Shown: in pieces, positions 1-7,968 of the stretch
Layout of the letters: each line of letters starts with the position of its first letter
Numbering within the stretch: position 1 is the first letter of the stretch
Assembly: GCF_048553275.1 (NCBI RefSeq)
Contig: NZ_JBLZMW010000003.1
Location: 372,001 to 436,000 of the forward strand
From: Pacificoceanicola sp048553275
GTDB taxonomy: Bacteria > Pseudomonadota > Alphaproteobacteria > Rhodobacterales > Rhodobacteraceae
Direction of reading: 5' to 3'
Length of the DNA: 64,000 bases
The notes under the pieces: model-generated
Seen by the model: the letters and a program-made list of their open reading frames with translations, nothing else
The model's database searches: none
Told to the model about the DNA's origin: nothing
Made by a program: the position numbers and the translations under genes

Positions 1-2
1 AG

Positions 3-179
3 CCGATCGCAATGCGCGCCGTTATCGCTGGGCGCCGGGTTGAAGCGCGCATCCAAGAATTGAGTGTCGCGCAGGGCAAAAAAAGGAAACCAACGAAAAA
101 ATGGCCGTTCTTCGTGATTTGGGGCGTCGCGATTTGGCTTATGTGGCCGTCACTACAACGTATGTTCTTTATGCAATGA
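3..179 (+). CDS. C-terminal end of a small putative membrane protein (5' partial or short)
   Basis: An open frame runs in from the window edge and stops at TGA 177-179. An in-frame ATG at position 12 would give 55 residues. The translation has a basic stretch (KKRKPTKK) followed by an aromatic, hydrophobic segment (FFVIWGVAIWLMWP) that could be one membrane helix near the C-terminus. I do not recognise the family and cannot tell whether the gene begins inside the window. The following 164 bases up to the MATE gene show no gene I can support. Confidence 0.3.
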   Translation, partial: PIAMRAVIAGRRVEARIQELSVAQGKKRKPTKKWPFFVIWGVAIWLMWPSLQRMFFMQ

Positions 180-343
180 TACTCTGCCAGCCTTCAGGAT
201 AACGCTTTCGAGGATGAACGTCGGCTCCTTGGTGCACAGCAGCTATTCGGACAACTTGCGGCATGTGTCACACTGGGCTCAAACCCGACTTTCGCGGCGC
301 CTTGCATGAGGGTCCGCTTTGCTCGCGGTGTCCGTTGGTTGGG

Positions 344-1693
344 TCAGGGATGTGATGCGGGCGGTGGGTTTGTCTGGCTTTTCGCGACGGCGCGTTCCAG
401 AGCCGGGTAGCGCAGACCGAGGGTGAGGCCGCGTGTCAGCATGGAGATCAGCATGGCCGCCCAGAGCCCGTGATTGCCCATGGGTTCGAGCAGGACCCAG
501 AGCGCGACGAGATAGGCCGCCGCAGAAACCACCATCATGTTGCGCATATCGGCGGAGCGCGTCGCGCCGATGAAGATGCCGTCCAGCATGATCATGCCGA
601 GCATGAAGATCGGCGTGGCGACCATCCACGGCAGGTAGGTGCGCGCGGCGGCCTGAACCTCCGGGTCCTTGGCCATGGTGTCGATGATCAGCGGCCCGCC
701 GATGGCAAAGGCCGCCGCCATGGCGATACCGAAGATCAGCGCCCAGAGGGTGGTCAGCTGCGCGCTGCGGCGGATGCGGTGAATGGCCCCTGCCCCGAAG
801 GCTTGCCCGACCAGCGCCTCTGCCGCGAAGGCAAAGCCATCGAGCGCATAGCCGGCAATGTGCAGGAATTGCAGCAGTACCTGATTGGCGGCGAGGGTCA
901 CGGCCCCGAAGCGCCCGCCCAGCAGCAGGAAGGAGACGAAGATGCCCTGGAGCAGCAGCGAGCGGATCAGGATGTCGGTGTTCACGACCGCCATGTGGCG
1001 CAGCTTGGCGCGGTCGAAGACCCGGGTCCAATCGCGCCAGTCCGGCACCCGGAAGGCCGCGCGGCACAGCCAAAGGCCAAGCAGCAGCCCCGACCATTCG
1101 GCCAGGAAGGTGGCCAGCGCCACACCATCGACGCCCAGCCCGAATTGCAGGACGAACAGCAGGTCGAGGCAGACGTTGACGCCGTTCATCCAAAGCTGCA
1201 GCAGCAGCACGTCGCGGGTGCGTTCCTGCGCGATGAGCCAGCCGGTGATGCCGTAGATCGAAATCGCGGCGGGCGCGGACCAGATGCGGATCTGCATGTA
1301 GGCGCGCGAGAGATCCTCGACCTCCTGCCCCGCCGGGGAGACGCTGAACGCCCCGCGATAGATCAGATCCTGCAGCATGATGAGCGCAGCGCCCCCGGCC
1401 AGCCCGATCATCAGGACCCGGGTGAGCAAGGCGGCGACCTCGGCCCGGTTCCCCTGCCCCGCCGCCTGCGCGGTGAGGCCGGTGGTGCCCATGCGCAGGA
1501 AGCCGAAGATCCAGTAGACCGACGACAGGATGATCGCCCCGACCCCGACGGCGGCGATCGGCTCCGCCTGCGGGATCTGCCCGACCACGCCGGTGTCCAC
1601 CGCGCCGAGGATCGGGACGGTGATATTGGCGAGCAGGATCGGCAGGGCGATCTTGAGCACACGCCGGTGCGTGATGGGTTTGGCGTCGGTCAT
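344..1693 (-). CDS. MATE family efflux transporter (DinF-like)
   Basis: This 449-residue integral membrane protein is predicted to export organic cations or drugs in exchange for Na+ or H+. It has the length and about 12 hydrophobic segments of the MATE family. The N-terminal block (KIALPILLANITVPILGAVD, then TGVVG) matches the first helix of DinF-type MATE proteins. ATG at 1693 is preceded by an AAAGG ribosome site. It is a single gene reading away from its neighbours, with the downstream thioesterase pair on the same strand but separated by an interspersed repeat. The substrate cannot be inferred. Large frames on the opposite strand are codon-bias shadows. Confidence 0.88.
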   Translation of the reverse strand: MTDAKPITHRRVLKIALPILLANITVPILGAVDTGVVGQIPQAEPIAAVGVGAIILSSVYWIFGFLRMGTTGLTAQAAGQGNRAEVAALLTRVLMIGLAGGAALIMLQDLIYRGAFSVSPAGQEVEDLSRAYMQIRIWSAPAAISIYGITGWLIAQERTRDVLLLQLWMNGVNVCLDLLFVLQFGLGVDGVALATFLAEWSGLLLGLWLCRAAFRVPDWRDWTRVFDRAKLRHMAVVNTDILIRSLLLQGIFVSFLLLGGRFGAVTLAANQVLLQFLHIAGYALDGFAFAAEALVGQAFGAGAIHRIRRSAQLTTLWALIFGIAMAAAFAIGGPLIIDTMAKDPEVQAAARTYLPWMVATPIFMLGMIMLDGIFIGATRSADMRNMMVVSAAAYLVALWVLLEPMGNHGLWAAMLISMLTRGLTLGLRYPALERAVAKSQTNPPPASHP

Positions 1694-1735
1694 GGGGGCC
1701 TTTAACCGCGGCGCCTGTGGCCGCTGCCGGAATTT

Positions 1736-1758
1736 GGATATTTGGACAGAGAAGAAGC
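1736..1758 (+). repeat. Interspersed repeat copy A
   Basis: A 23-base element beginning GGATATTTGGACAGAGAAGA lies between the MATE gene and the thioesterase pair. It matches copy B at 7752 in about 20 of 23 positions and resembles copies at 7945-7968 (reverse) and 20155. All copies are intergenic, near the 3' ends of genes. Confidence 0.6.
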
Positions 1759-1771
1759 GGGGGCCGGTGCC

Positions 1772-2284
1772 TTAGCCCTCGGGCCTTGGCATCAGGAAAT
1801 GGGCGGTCGCCTGCGCGATGGGGCGGTCGTGATTGTCCTGCCAGGCTTCGGCCTGCACCGAGGCATAGCGGCGGCCCGAGCGGGTGACACGGGCGCGGGC
1901 ATAGGCATCGCGTGGCAGGCCGGTGCGCAGGTAATCGACGGTGAAGTCGATGGTCTTGGGCAGGCGCGGGAGTGTGCCGCGCGCCATTTCTTCGGCATCG
2001 AGCGCGCCGCTTTCGATATCGGCCCAGAGCCATGTCCAGTTCAGCGTCATCATGGCGGTGACTTCGAGGAAGGCCGCCGTGACCCCGCCGTGGATGGCCG
2101 GAAGCACCGGGTTGCCGATGATCTTGTCGTCATAGGGCAGGATCGCGGTGAGCTCGTCGCCGCGGCGGTCGAAGCTGATGTTCAGGTATTGGATGTAGGG
2201 CACGCCGGTGACCAGGGCGGAGAGCGCGGCGTCGCGGCGCTGTTTGATCACCTGGACCGGTTCGGGCCTGGATTTGGCGCTCAT
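1772..2284 (-). CDS. PaaI family thioesterase (hotdog fold), downstream copy
   Basis: The 170-residue protein has the hotdog-fold signature seen in PaaI/YdiI acyl-CoA thioesterases: NPVLPAIHGGVTAAFLEVTA, where the H-G-G turn leads into the central helix. It probably hydrolyses an acyl- or aryl-CoA in the cytoplasm. Its start overlaps the stop of the upstream thioesterase by four bases (ATGA), so the two are co-translated and may form a heteromer. It is longer than its partner by an N-terminal helix. The substrate is unknown; the neighbouring acyl-CoA dehydrogenases suggest fatty or branched acyl-CoA. Confidence 0.85.
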   Translation of the reverse strand: MSAKSRPEPVQVIKQRRDAALSALVTGVPYIQYLNISFDRRGDELTAILPYDDKIIGNPVLPAIHGGVTAAFLEVTAMMTLNWTWLWADIESGALDAEEMARGTLPRLPKTIDFTVDYLRTGLPRDAYARARVTRSGRRYASVQAEAWQDNHDRPIAQATAHFLMPRPEG

Positions 2285-2709
2285 GTTTTCGGCTCCTCGA
2301 CGGTGAAGGCGCCGGTGGCGCTGGCCACGGGTCTGTCCCTGTCGTCATCGAAGGCGGTGGCGCGGACGAAGGCGACGGAGCGGGTGATGTGGTAGCACTC
2401 GGCGCGGCAGGTGATGGTCTGGCCCGGCGTGGCCGGGCGCATGTAGTCGATGCGCAGGTTGATCGTGGCGGTGCCGCCGGGGGATTTCGGGTGGGCGATG
2501 ACCGCTGCGCCGCCGGAGGTGTCCATGAGCGCGGAGACCGCGCCGCCGTGGATCACGCCGGAGTCGGGATCGCCGATGAAGCGCGGGTCGTAGGGCAGCT
2601 CGATCTCGGCGATCCCGTCGCCGATTTCGATGATCCGCATCCCCAAAGCCTTGCAGTGCGGCAGGTATTCGATGAACTGTTTGGCGATCGTTGCCTTGTC
2701 GACGCTCAT
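2281..2709 (-). CDS. PaaI family thioesterase (hotdog fold), upstream copy
   Basis: This 142-residue protein has the standard length of PaaI thioesterases and carries DSGVIHGGAVSALMDTSGGA, the HGG motif followed by the catalytic-acid region (Asp in ALMD). The ATG at 2709 follows an AAGGGA ribosome site. It is the first gene of a two-gene operon with a second hotdog protein and is divergent from a MerR regulator 122 bases away, which may therefore control it. A housekeeping role clearing stalled acyl-CoA is likely, but the substrate cannot be read from the sequence. Confidence 0.87.
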   Translation of the reverse strand: MSVDKATIAKQFIEYLPHCKALGMRIIEIGDGIAEIELPYDPRFIGDPDSGVIHGGAVSALMDTSGGAAVIAHPKSPGGTATINLRIDYMRPATPGQTITCRAECYHITRSVAFVRATAFDDDRDRPVASATGAFTVEEPKT

Positions 2710-2831
2710 GCGCGGCTCCCTTGCGGTGCGATGGGGTCTTTATGAGCGCCGGGGAATGTGGCTGCAAGCGCGGCGTGAATGGCTTGCCCTTGCCGGATGG
2801 GGGGCCTATCGTTTGAGCGAAGAGGATGCCC

Positions 2832-3203
2832 ATGACCGACCCCCGTCTCAGCTTCAAGGAAATGTGCGCACGGTTCGACGTGACGCCGCGCACCTTGCGC
2901 TATTACGAATATATCGAACTGCTCACCCCGGAGCGCGCGGGGCGTTCGCGGTTCTATGGTCCGCGTGAAATTGCGCGGATGACGCTGATTCTGCGCGGGC
3001 GCAAGTTCGGGTTTCAGCTTGAGGACATCCGCCAGTGGCTGATGATCTATGAAGAAGAGGGCACAGAAGCGCAGATGCGCGCCTGGATCGAGATGGCCGA
3101 CCGGCAGCTCGGTGAGCTGGCTGAGCAGAAGCGCCAGCTGGACGAGGCCATGGCAGAGCTCAAGGCCCTGCGCGACCGGACCGAGGCCAGTCTGTCCGGC
3201 TGA
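2832..3203 (+). CDS. MerR family transcriptional regulator (first of two)
   Basis: The 123-residue protein has an N-terminal MerR winged helix-turn-helix (FKEMCARFDVTPRTLRYYEY, then the wing SRFYGPREIARM) and a C-terminal coiled-coil dimerisation helix of about 45 residues. There is no metal-binding Cys set and no large effector domain, as in the short MerR proteins that control acyl-CoA catabolism. I chose ATG 2832 over 2826 because AGAGG at 2821-2825 is six bases upstream of 2832 and abuts 2826. It resembles the next MerR gene along its whole length, which suggests a tandem duplication. Confidence 0.85.
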   Translation: MTDPRLSFKEMCARFDVTPRTLRYYEYIELLTPERAGRSRFYGPREIARMTLILRGRKFGFQLEDIRQWLMIYEEEGTEAQMRAWIEMADRQLGELAEQKRQLDEAMAELKALRDRTEASLSG

Positions 3204-3335
3204 TCCGCCGCAGAGTCGCCGCAGAGTCCCCGATCGTAATCAATCACATGAATGTCGGAGCGATCCCCCGCCGGGTATGGAATACCCGACCCTGTGCACT
3301 GCCGACTTTGTAACAAAGTTATAACGCAACAGCGG

Positions 3336-3393
3336 TGACGTTGCCTGATGTTACGTCAACTTAAAAGTGACGCAGCGTATGAGTTACGTCAAC
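3336..3393 (+). promoter_or_regulatory. Tandem MerR-type operator candidates before the second MerR gene
   Basis: Two copies of GTGACG-N10/11-TTACGTCAAC occur, with the ten-base block TTACGTCAAC at 3351-3360 and 3384-3393, exactly 33 bases apart (three helical turns). Each copy has inverted half sites (TGACG against CGTCA). The position directly upstream of merR and the acyl-CoA dehydrogenase gene suggests autoregulation by one or both MerR proteins. A weaker relative (TTTACGCAAAC, 9252-9262) lies before the thiolase gene. Confidence 0.55.
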
Positions 3394-3468
3394 GACTTTT
3401 CCCATTGTATGACTGTGAGGAAATCAACACCTCACGTCGCACCACCCGAGACATGAGGACCATGAGAC

Positions 3469-3873
3469 ATGAGTGAAGACCGAGTTATGACGATCCGGGA
3501 GATGTGCGACGCGTTCGAGGTGACCCCTCGGACCCTGCGCTTCTACGAGCAGAAGGAGCTGCTGTTTCCCGTCCGTGAAGGCCAGAAGCGGCTGTTTACC
3601 CGGCGCGACCGCGCCCGCCTCAAACTGATCCTGCGCGGCAAGCGCTTTGGGTTCAGCCTTGAGGAGATCCGGCAATTGCTGGACCTGTACCACGTCGGCG
3701 ACCAGCAGCAGACCCAGCTGCAGCGGTCCTACGAGGTGGCGCGGGAGCGGCTCAACGATCTGGAGACGCAGCGCGAGGAGCTGAACACGGCGATCGACGA
3801 ATTGCAGGACCAGATGAAATGGGCCGAACGCATGCTCGCGTCGATGGCCCAGAAGAAAAGCGCGGCCGAGTAA
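3469..3873 (+). CDS. MerR family transcriptional regulator (second of two)
   Basis: This 134-residue regulator has a MerR DNA-binding domain at about residues 7-75 (IREMCDAFEVTPRTLRFYEQ, wing KRLFTRRDRARLKLILRGKR) followed by a long coiled coil. It sits 32 bases before an acyl-CoA dehydrogenase gene, so it probably controls fatty or branched acyl-CoA breakdown in the manner of LiuR/PmtR-type MerR proteins. This is inferred from position, not shown. The upstream region holds two TTACGTCAAC operator-like repeats. It shares most helix-turn-helix residues with the MerR protein encoded just upstream. Confidence 0.87.
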   Translation: MSEDRVMTIREMCDAFEVTPRTLRFYEQKELLFPVREGQKRLFTRRDRARLKLILRGKRFGFSLEEIRQLLDLYHVGDQQQTQLQRSYEVARERLNDLETQREELNTAIDELQDQMKWAERMLASMAQKKSAAE

Positions 3874-3905
3874 CGCCCGGCCGTCAATCCCCGAGGAGGA
3901 CCCCA

Positions 3906-5687
3906 ATGCCCAGCTACACCGCACCGGTCAAGGACCAGCTGTTCGTCCTGAACGATTTGCTGAAGATTTCCGAGCAGGACGTGCCCGGATATGACGAGCT
4001 TGACCGCGATACCCTTGAAGCCATTCTTGACGAGGCGGCGAAGATTGCCGAGCAGGTTCTGGCGCCGCTGAACGCGGTGGGCGACACGCAGGGCTGCGTG
4101 CTGGAAAACGGCGTGGTGCGCACGCCGGAGGGGTTCAAGGCGGCCTTCGACCAGGTCCGTGAGGGCGGCTGGACCGCGCTCGACTGTGATCCGGACTACG
4201 GCGGGCAAGGCCTGCCCTACCTGGTCAGCACCGCCGTGGGCGAGCAGTTCTCGGCCGCGAACATGGCCTTCAACATGTATCAGGGCCTGACGCATGGGGC
4301 CTATTCGGCGATCCACACCCACGGCACGGAGGCGCAGAAGGCGCTGTACCTGCCGAAGATGGTGAGCTGTGAGTGGACCGGCACCATGAACCTGACGGAG
4401 CCGCATTGCGGCACCGATCTGGGCCTGATGCGCACCAAGGCGGTGCCGCAGGACGATGGCACCTACAAGGTGACCGGCCAGAAGATCTTCATCTCCGCCG
4501 GCGACCACGACATGAGCGAGAACGTGATCCATCTGGTTCTGGCGAAGATCCCAGGTGGCCCGGAGGGCATCAAGGGTGTCTCGCTCTTTATCGTGCCGAA
4601 GTTCCTGGTGAACGAGGATGGATCGGTTGGCGAGCGCAACGGCGTCTCCGTCGGCAAGATCGAGGAGAAGATGGGCATCCACGGCAACTCGACCTGCGTG
4701 ATGAACTATGACGAGGCGACCGGCTATCTGATCGGCACCGAGCACAAGGGCATGCGGGCAATGTTCACCATGATGAACGAAGCGCGTATCGGCGTCGGCC
4801 TGCAGGGCTATGCCCAGGCCGAGGTCGCCTATCAGAACGCCGTCGACTATGCCAAGGACCGCCTGCAGGGGCGCGATGTGACCGGGGTGAAGAACCCGGA
4901 CGGCCCGGCCGATCCGCTGATCGTACACCCGGACATCCGGCGCAACCTGATGGACCAGAAGTCGTTTGTGGAGGGCGCGCGGGCGTTCACCTACTGGGGT
5001 GCGGCGATGATCGACCGGGCGCATGGCTGCGACGACGCGGCGGCGGACGGGCTGATTTCGCTGATGACCCCGGTGATCAAGGGCTTCCTGACCGACAAGG
5101 GGTTCGAGATGGCCACGGCGGCGCAGCAGGTTTACGGCGGCCATGGCTATATCGAGGAATGGGGCATGTCGCAGTTCGCCCGCGACGCCCGCATCGCGAT
5201 GATCTACGAAGGCGCGAACGGCGTTCAGGCGCTCGACCTCGTGGGGCGCAAGCTGGCGCAGGACGGCGGCAAGCATGTCATGGCCTTCTTTGCCATGGTG
5301 ACGGATTTCATCAAGGAAACCAAAGGCCGCTCCGACGCCTTTGACAAGGATTTCCGCGAACCGCTGAAGGCGGCGTCCAAGGATCTGCAGGCGGCGGGCA
5401 TGTTCTTCATGCAAAACGGCATGAAGAACCCGAACGCGGCGCTCTCCGGATCGTATGACTTCATGCACCTGTTCGGGCATGTCTGCCTTGGCCTGATGTG
5501 GGCGCGGATGGCGGTGGCCGCCGAGGATGCGCTGGCCGCTGGCGCCAGCGACGTGGCCTTCTACGAGACCAAGATCGCCACGGGGCGCTACTACATGGCG
5601 CGGCAACTGCCGATGACCCGCACCCACCTGGCGCGGATCGAGACCGGCGCGGACACGGTGATGGCACTGGACGCCGAAGCCTTCTGA
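3906..5687 (+). CDS. Acyl-CoA dehydrogenase, long DmdC/FadE-like form
   Basis: The 593-residue flavoprotein oxidises an acyl-CoA to the 2-enoyl-CoA and passes electrons to ETF. It is about 200 residues longer than classical acyl-CoA dehydrogenases, as in the family with a C-terminal extra domain that includes 3-methylmercaptopropionyl-CoA dehydrogenase (DmdC) of roseobacters. Visible motifs are the FAD/substrate block around GTMNLTEPHCGTDLGLMRTK and the catalytic-glutamate segment MIYEGANGVQALDLVGRKL. ATG 3906 follows a GAGGAGGA ribosome site. Sequence alone does not decide between DMSP-derived methylmercaptopropionyl-CoA and a fatty acyl-CoA; no dmdA, dmdB or dmdD is in the window. Confidence 0.88.
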   Translation: MPSYTAPVKDQLFVLNDLLKISEQDVPGYDELDRDTLEAILDEAAKIAEQVLAPLNAVGDTQGCVLENGVVRTPEGFKAAFDQVREGGWTALDCDPDYGGQGLPYLVSTAVGEQFSAANMAFNMYQGLTHGAYSAIHTHGTEAQKALYLPKMVSCEWTGTMNLTEPHCGTDLGLMRTKAVPQDDGTYKVTGQKIFISAGDHDMSENVIHLVLAKIPGGPEGIKGVSLFIVPKFLVNEDGSVGERNGVSVGKIEEKMGIHGNSTCVMNYDEATGYLIGTEHKGMRAMFTMMNEARIGVGLQGYAQAEVAYQNAVDYAKDRLQGRDVTGVKNPDGPADPLIVHPDIRRNLMDQKSFVEGARAFTYWGAAMIDRAHGCDDAAADGLISLMTPVIKGFLTDKGFEMATAAQQVYGGHGYIEEWGMSQFARDARIAMIYEGANGVQALDLVGRKLAQDGGKHVMAFFAMVTDFIKETKGRSDAFDKDFREPLKAASKDLQAAGMFFMQNGMKNPNAALSGSYDFMHLFGHVCLGLMWARMAVAAEDALAAGASDVAFYETKIATGRYYMARQLPMTRTHLARIETGADTVMALDAEAF

Positions 5688-5770
5688 TGGAAGGGTGCGG
5701 GGCAGACCGCATGGCGCTCGAAGGCGGGAACCGGTTTTGAGCGTCTCGGACATGCGGTCACACGACATCA

Positions 5771-5796
5771 GAGCGTTTCGCCCGCGCGAAACGCTC
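5771..5796. repeat. Perfect inverted repeat (GAGCGTTTCG / CGAAACGCTC)
   Basis: GAGCGTTTCG at 5771-5780 and CGAAACGCTC at 5787-5796 form a 10-bp stem, 11 bp if the flanking C-G pair is counted, with a short CCGC loop. It lies between the acyl-CoA dehydrogenase and a small gene. There is no T-run, so it is not an ordinary intrinsic terminator. It could be an mRNA-stabilising hairpin or a palindromic protein site. Confidence 0.6.
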
Positions 5797-5822
5797 GCCC
5801 CGCCCTGCAGACCGGAGGAGAC

Positions 5823-6035
5823 ATGCCCAAACGCTTTCGCCTGACCCGCCGCTTTCCGGTTGCGATGACCGAAGACGGCTATCGCGGATTGCGCCGCTTT
5901 GCGCAGGAGGCCGGGCTGGACGAGGGCGAGGCGCTCTCTTTTCTGTTCGAACATTTCGACAGCGTGACCGATCAGGACGCGCTGTCCCATCGCCTGCGGC
6001 TGTTCAATGCGGAGTTGGACGCTCGCAAGCGATAA
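5823..6035 (+). CDS. Small conserved-looking protein, unknown function (70 aa)
   Basis: The frame starts at ATG 5823 behind a strong ribosome site (CCGGAGGAG). It encodes 70 charged residues without a signal peptide or membrane helix. The sequence has a basic start (MPKRFRLTRRFPVAM) and an acidic helical middle (AGLDEGEALSFLFEHFDS), so it looks like a small cytoplasmic helical protein. It lies between two acyl-CoA dehydrogenase genes, 135 bases after the first and 21 bases before a secreted protein. I do not recognise it. Confidence 0.6.
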   Translation: MPKRFRLTRRFPVAMTEDGYRGLRRFAQEAGLDEGEALSFLFEHFDSVTDQDALSHRLRLFNAELDARKR

Positions 6036-6056
6036 GCGATACGGGAGGATCGTGAC

Positions 6057-6593
6057 ATGATGAGATCAAGGATACTCGGGATGCTTGCCGCCGCCTTGGC
6101 GCTCCCGGCCCTCGCCGAGAGCCCAACGGGCGCGGAGCCCGCCTTGCGCGCCGCGCTGATGGACCGGGTCGAGGCCTATGAGGCGCTGATGGCGGACGGG
6201 CAGATCGTCGCCTCGCTCGATTTTCTGCCGCCCGCGTTGCTGGCACAGCTCGCGAAACAGGCGGGCACCGATCCCGACGGGATGCGGCAGAGGATGACCG
6301 AGCAGTTCCAGGCGACGATCGACAGCCGGCCGCTCTGGGGGGCGACGTTCGAAATCTCCCGCGACCCTGCCACGATCGAACACACCGAGAGCGGACGCCC
6401 CTACGCGGTGATGGCCTCCTACAGCGCCTTTCCAAGCCTCGGAATCCCCGAGATCAACGCCCCGGTCATGGCACTGATGGAAGACGAGGCCTGGTATCTG
6501 GTGCGGATCGAGAGCCCGATGCACAGCGCCATGGTGGCGCAGATCTACCCCGACCTGAGGGCCCCTCTGCTGACAATGGACAAGACCCGATGA
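6057..6593 (+). CDS. Secreted hypothetical protein (178 aa)
   Basis: The protein begins with a Sec signal peptide (MMRSRILGMLAAALALPALA, cleavage expected after ALA) and continues as about 158 soluble residues, presumably periplasmic. The mature part has no Cys pair or catalytic motif that I recognise. The gene overlaps the next acyl-CoA dehydrogenase by four bases (ATGA), so it is translated together with that enzyme. A periplasmic partner for a cytoplasmic flavoenzyme is not an obvious match, so linkage may be only transcriptional. GGGAGG precedes ATG 6057; ATG 6060 is an alternative. Confidence 0.65.
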   Translation: MMRSRILGMLAAALALPALAESPTGAEPALRAALMDRVEAYEALMADGQIVASLDFLPPALLAQLAKQAGTDPDGMRQRMTEQFQATIDSRPLWGATFEISRDPATIEHTESGRPYAVMASYSAFPSLGIPEINAPVMALMEDEAWYLVRIESPMHSAMVAQIYPDLRAPLLTMDKTR

Positions 6594-7723
6594 GCTGGAT
6601 GACTGAAGACCACGCCATGCTGGCCGAGATGACCGCGAAGTTCATCGAGACCGAATGGGCGCCCCTCTACGACAAATGGCGCAAGCAAGGGCAGATGGAT
6701 CCCGAGACATGGCAACAGGCCGGTGCCCTGGGCCTCTTGTGCCCCTCCGTCCCGGAGGAATACGGCGGCGCGGGGGGCGATTTCGGCCACGAGGCGGTGA
6801 TCCTGATGGAGGCCTCACGCGCCAATCTTGCGTCCTGGGGGCACGGCATCCACTCGGGGATCGCGGCGCATTACATCCTCGCCTACGGCACCGAGGAGCA
6901 AAAGCAGCGTTGGCTTCCGAAGATGGTCACCGGCGAGCTGGTCGGCGCTCTGGCGATGACTGAACCCTCCGGCGGATCGGATGTGCAGCGGTTGAAAACG
7001 CGGGCGGTCAAGGACGGCAACGGCTATCGCCTTTCGGGCCAGAAGACCTTCATTACCAACGGCCAGCACGCGGGCCTGATCATCGTGGCCGCCAAGACCG
7101 ACCCCGAGCAGGGGTCGAAGGGAACCTCGCTGATGGTCGTCGAAACCGACCGCGCAGAGGGCTTCGCGCGCGGCCGCAACCTCGAAAAGATCGGCTGCCA
7201 CGCGGCGGACACGTCGGAGCTGTTCTTCGACAACGTCGCCCTGCCCCCCGAAAACCTGCTCGGCGGGGAAGAAGGCCAGGGCTTCTACCAGATGATGAAG
7301 CAACTGCCCCAGGAGCGCCTGATCATCGGCTGCGGCGCGGTTGGGGCCATGGAAGGCGCCGTGGCCCGCACCATTCGCTACTGCAAGGAACGCGAAGCCT
7401 TTGGCGGGCCGCTGACACAATTCCAGAACACCCGCTTCAAGCTGGCCGAGTGCCAGACGAAAACCACTGTGGCGCGGGCTTTCCTCGATACCTGCATCAC
7501 GGAGCATCTGCACGGTGAACTGAGCGTCGAAAAGGCCGCGATGGCGAAATACTGGCTGTCAGACACACAAGGCGAGGTGCTCGACGAGTGCGTGCAGCTG
7601 CACGGCGGTTACGGCTTCATGCAGGAATACGCCGTAGCCGAGATGTGGGCCGATGCCAGAGTGCAGCGCATCTACGGCGGCACCAATGAAATCATGAAAG
7701 AGCTGATCGCGCGCAGTTTCTGA
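6590..7723 (+). CDS. Acyl-CoA dehydrogenase, isovaleryl/long-chain type
   Basis: The 377-residue protein has the normal length and domain order of acyl-CoA dehydrogenases: N-terminal helices, a beta domain with LAMTEPSGGSDVQRLKTRAV, and a C-terminal helical bundle ending RIYGGTNEIMKELIARSF. The position that holds the base in medium-chain enzymes is Gly here (IYGGTNE). A Glu at residue 242 in QERLIIG corresponds to the base used by isovaleryl-CoA dehydrogenase. It is therefore likely active with a relocated base and may prefer branched or long substrates. It is co-translated with the secreted protein upstream. Confidence 0.88.
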   Translation: MSWMTEDHAMLAEMTAKFIETEWAPLYDKWRKQGQMDPETWQQAGALGLLCPSVPEEYGGAGGDFGHEAVILMEASRANLASWGHGIHSGIAAHYILAYGTEEQKQRWLPKMVTGELVGALAMTEPSGGSDVQRLKTRAVKDGNGYRLSGQKTFITNGQHAGLIIVAAKTDPEQGSKGTSLMVVETDRAEGFARGRNLEKIGCHAADTSELFFDNVALPPENLLGGEEGQGFYQMMKQLPQERLIIGCGAVGAMEGAVARTIRYCKEREAFGGPLTQFQNTRFKLAECQTKTTVARAFLDTCITEHLHGELSVEKAAMAKYWLSDTQGEVLDECVQLHGGYGFMQEYAVAEMWADARVQRIYGGTNEIMKELIARSF

Positions 7724-7751
7724 GCACGGCACACTGGGCAAGGCAGGATTA

Positions 7752-7774
7752 GGATATTTATACAGAGAAGAAAC
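7752..7774 (+). repeat. Interspersed repeat copy B
   Basis: The copy begins GGATATTTATACAGAGAAGA and matches copy A at 1736 in about 20 of 23 bases. It lies 28 bases downstream of the acyl-CoA dehydrogenase stop codon. Confidence 0.6.
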
Positions 7775-7944
7775 AGGAAGGTCGCACATCGGGCCCGACC
7801 GAGGGCAGCAGTCAACCTTCCTGCACTGCCCGGGGCCTTCAACAGCCGCGGGGCTTCTCCTCTGACGGCCATCGGCTTCCCAGCCTGTACCGTGCTGACA
7901 GTCTGAACGATTCGTATTTAATATCTGGTTACAGACTTTGCGGT

Positions 7945-7968
7945 GTTTCTTTTCTGCAAAAATATCCC
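7945..7968 (-). repeat. Interspersed repeat copy C (reverse orientation)
   Basis: Read on the minus strand the element begins GGGATATTTTTGCAGAAAAG and continues AAAC. It faces copy B. On the minus strand a G/C-rich block of the GGGGGT...ACCCCC type precedes it, much as a GGGGC/GCCCC hairpin precedes copy D at 20155. Confidence 0.55.

Noticed and set aside
279..2033. 584-codon Arg/Pro/His-rich frame overlapping the MATE and thioesterase genes
   Set aside because: Composition is that of an out-of-frame GC-rich reading. The overlapping frames give full-length recognised proteins.
3272..3288. Hairpin CGGGTAT-GGA-ATACCCG after the first MerR gene as a terminator
   Set aside because: No T-run follows. 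It may be a weak hairpin only, so it was not listed as a feature.
3729..5990. 753-codon frame opposite to the acyl-CoA dehydrogenase
   Set aside because: The translation is rich in His, Arg and Gln like other shadow frames, and overlaps genes with clear motifs on the plus strand.
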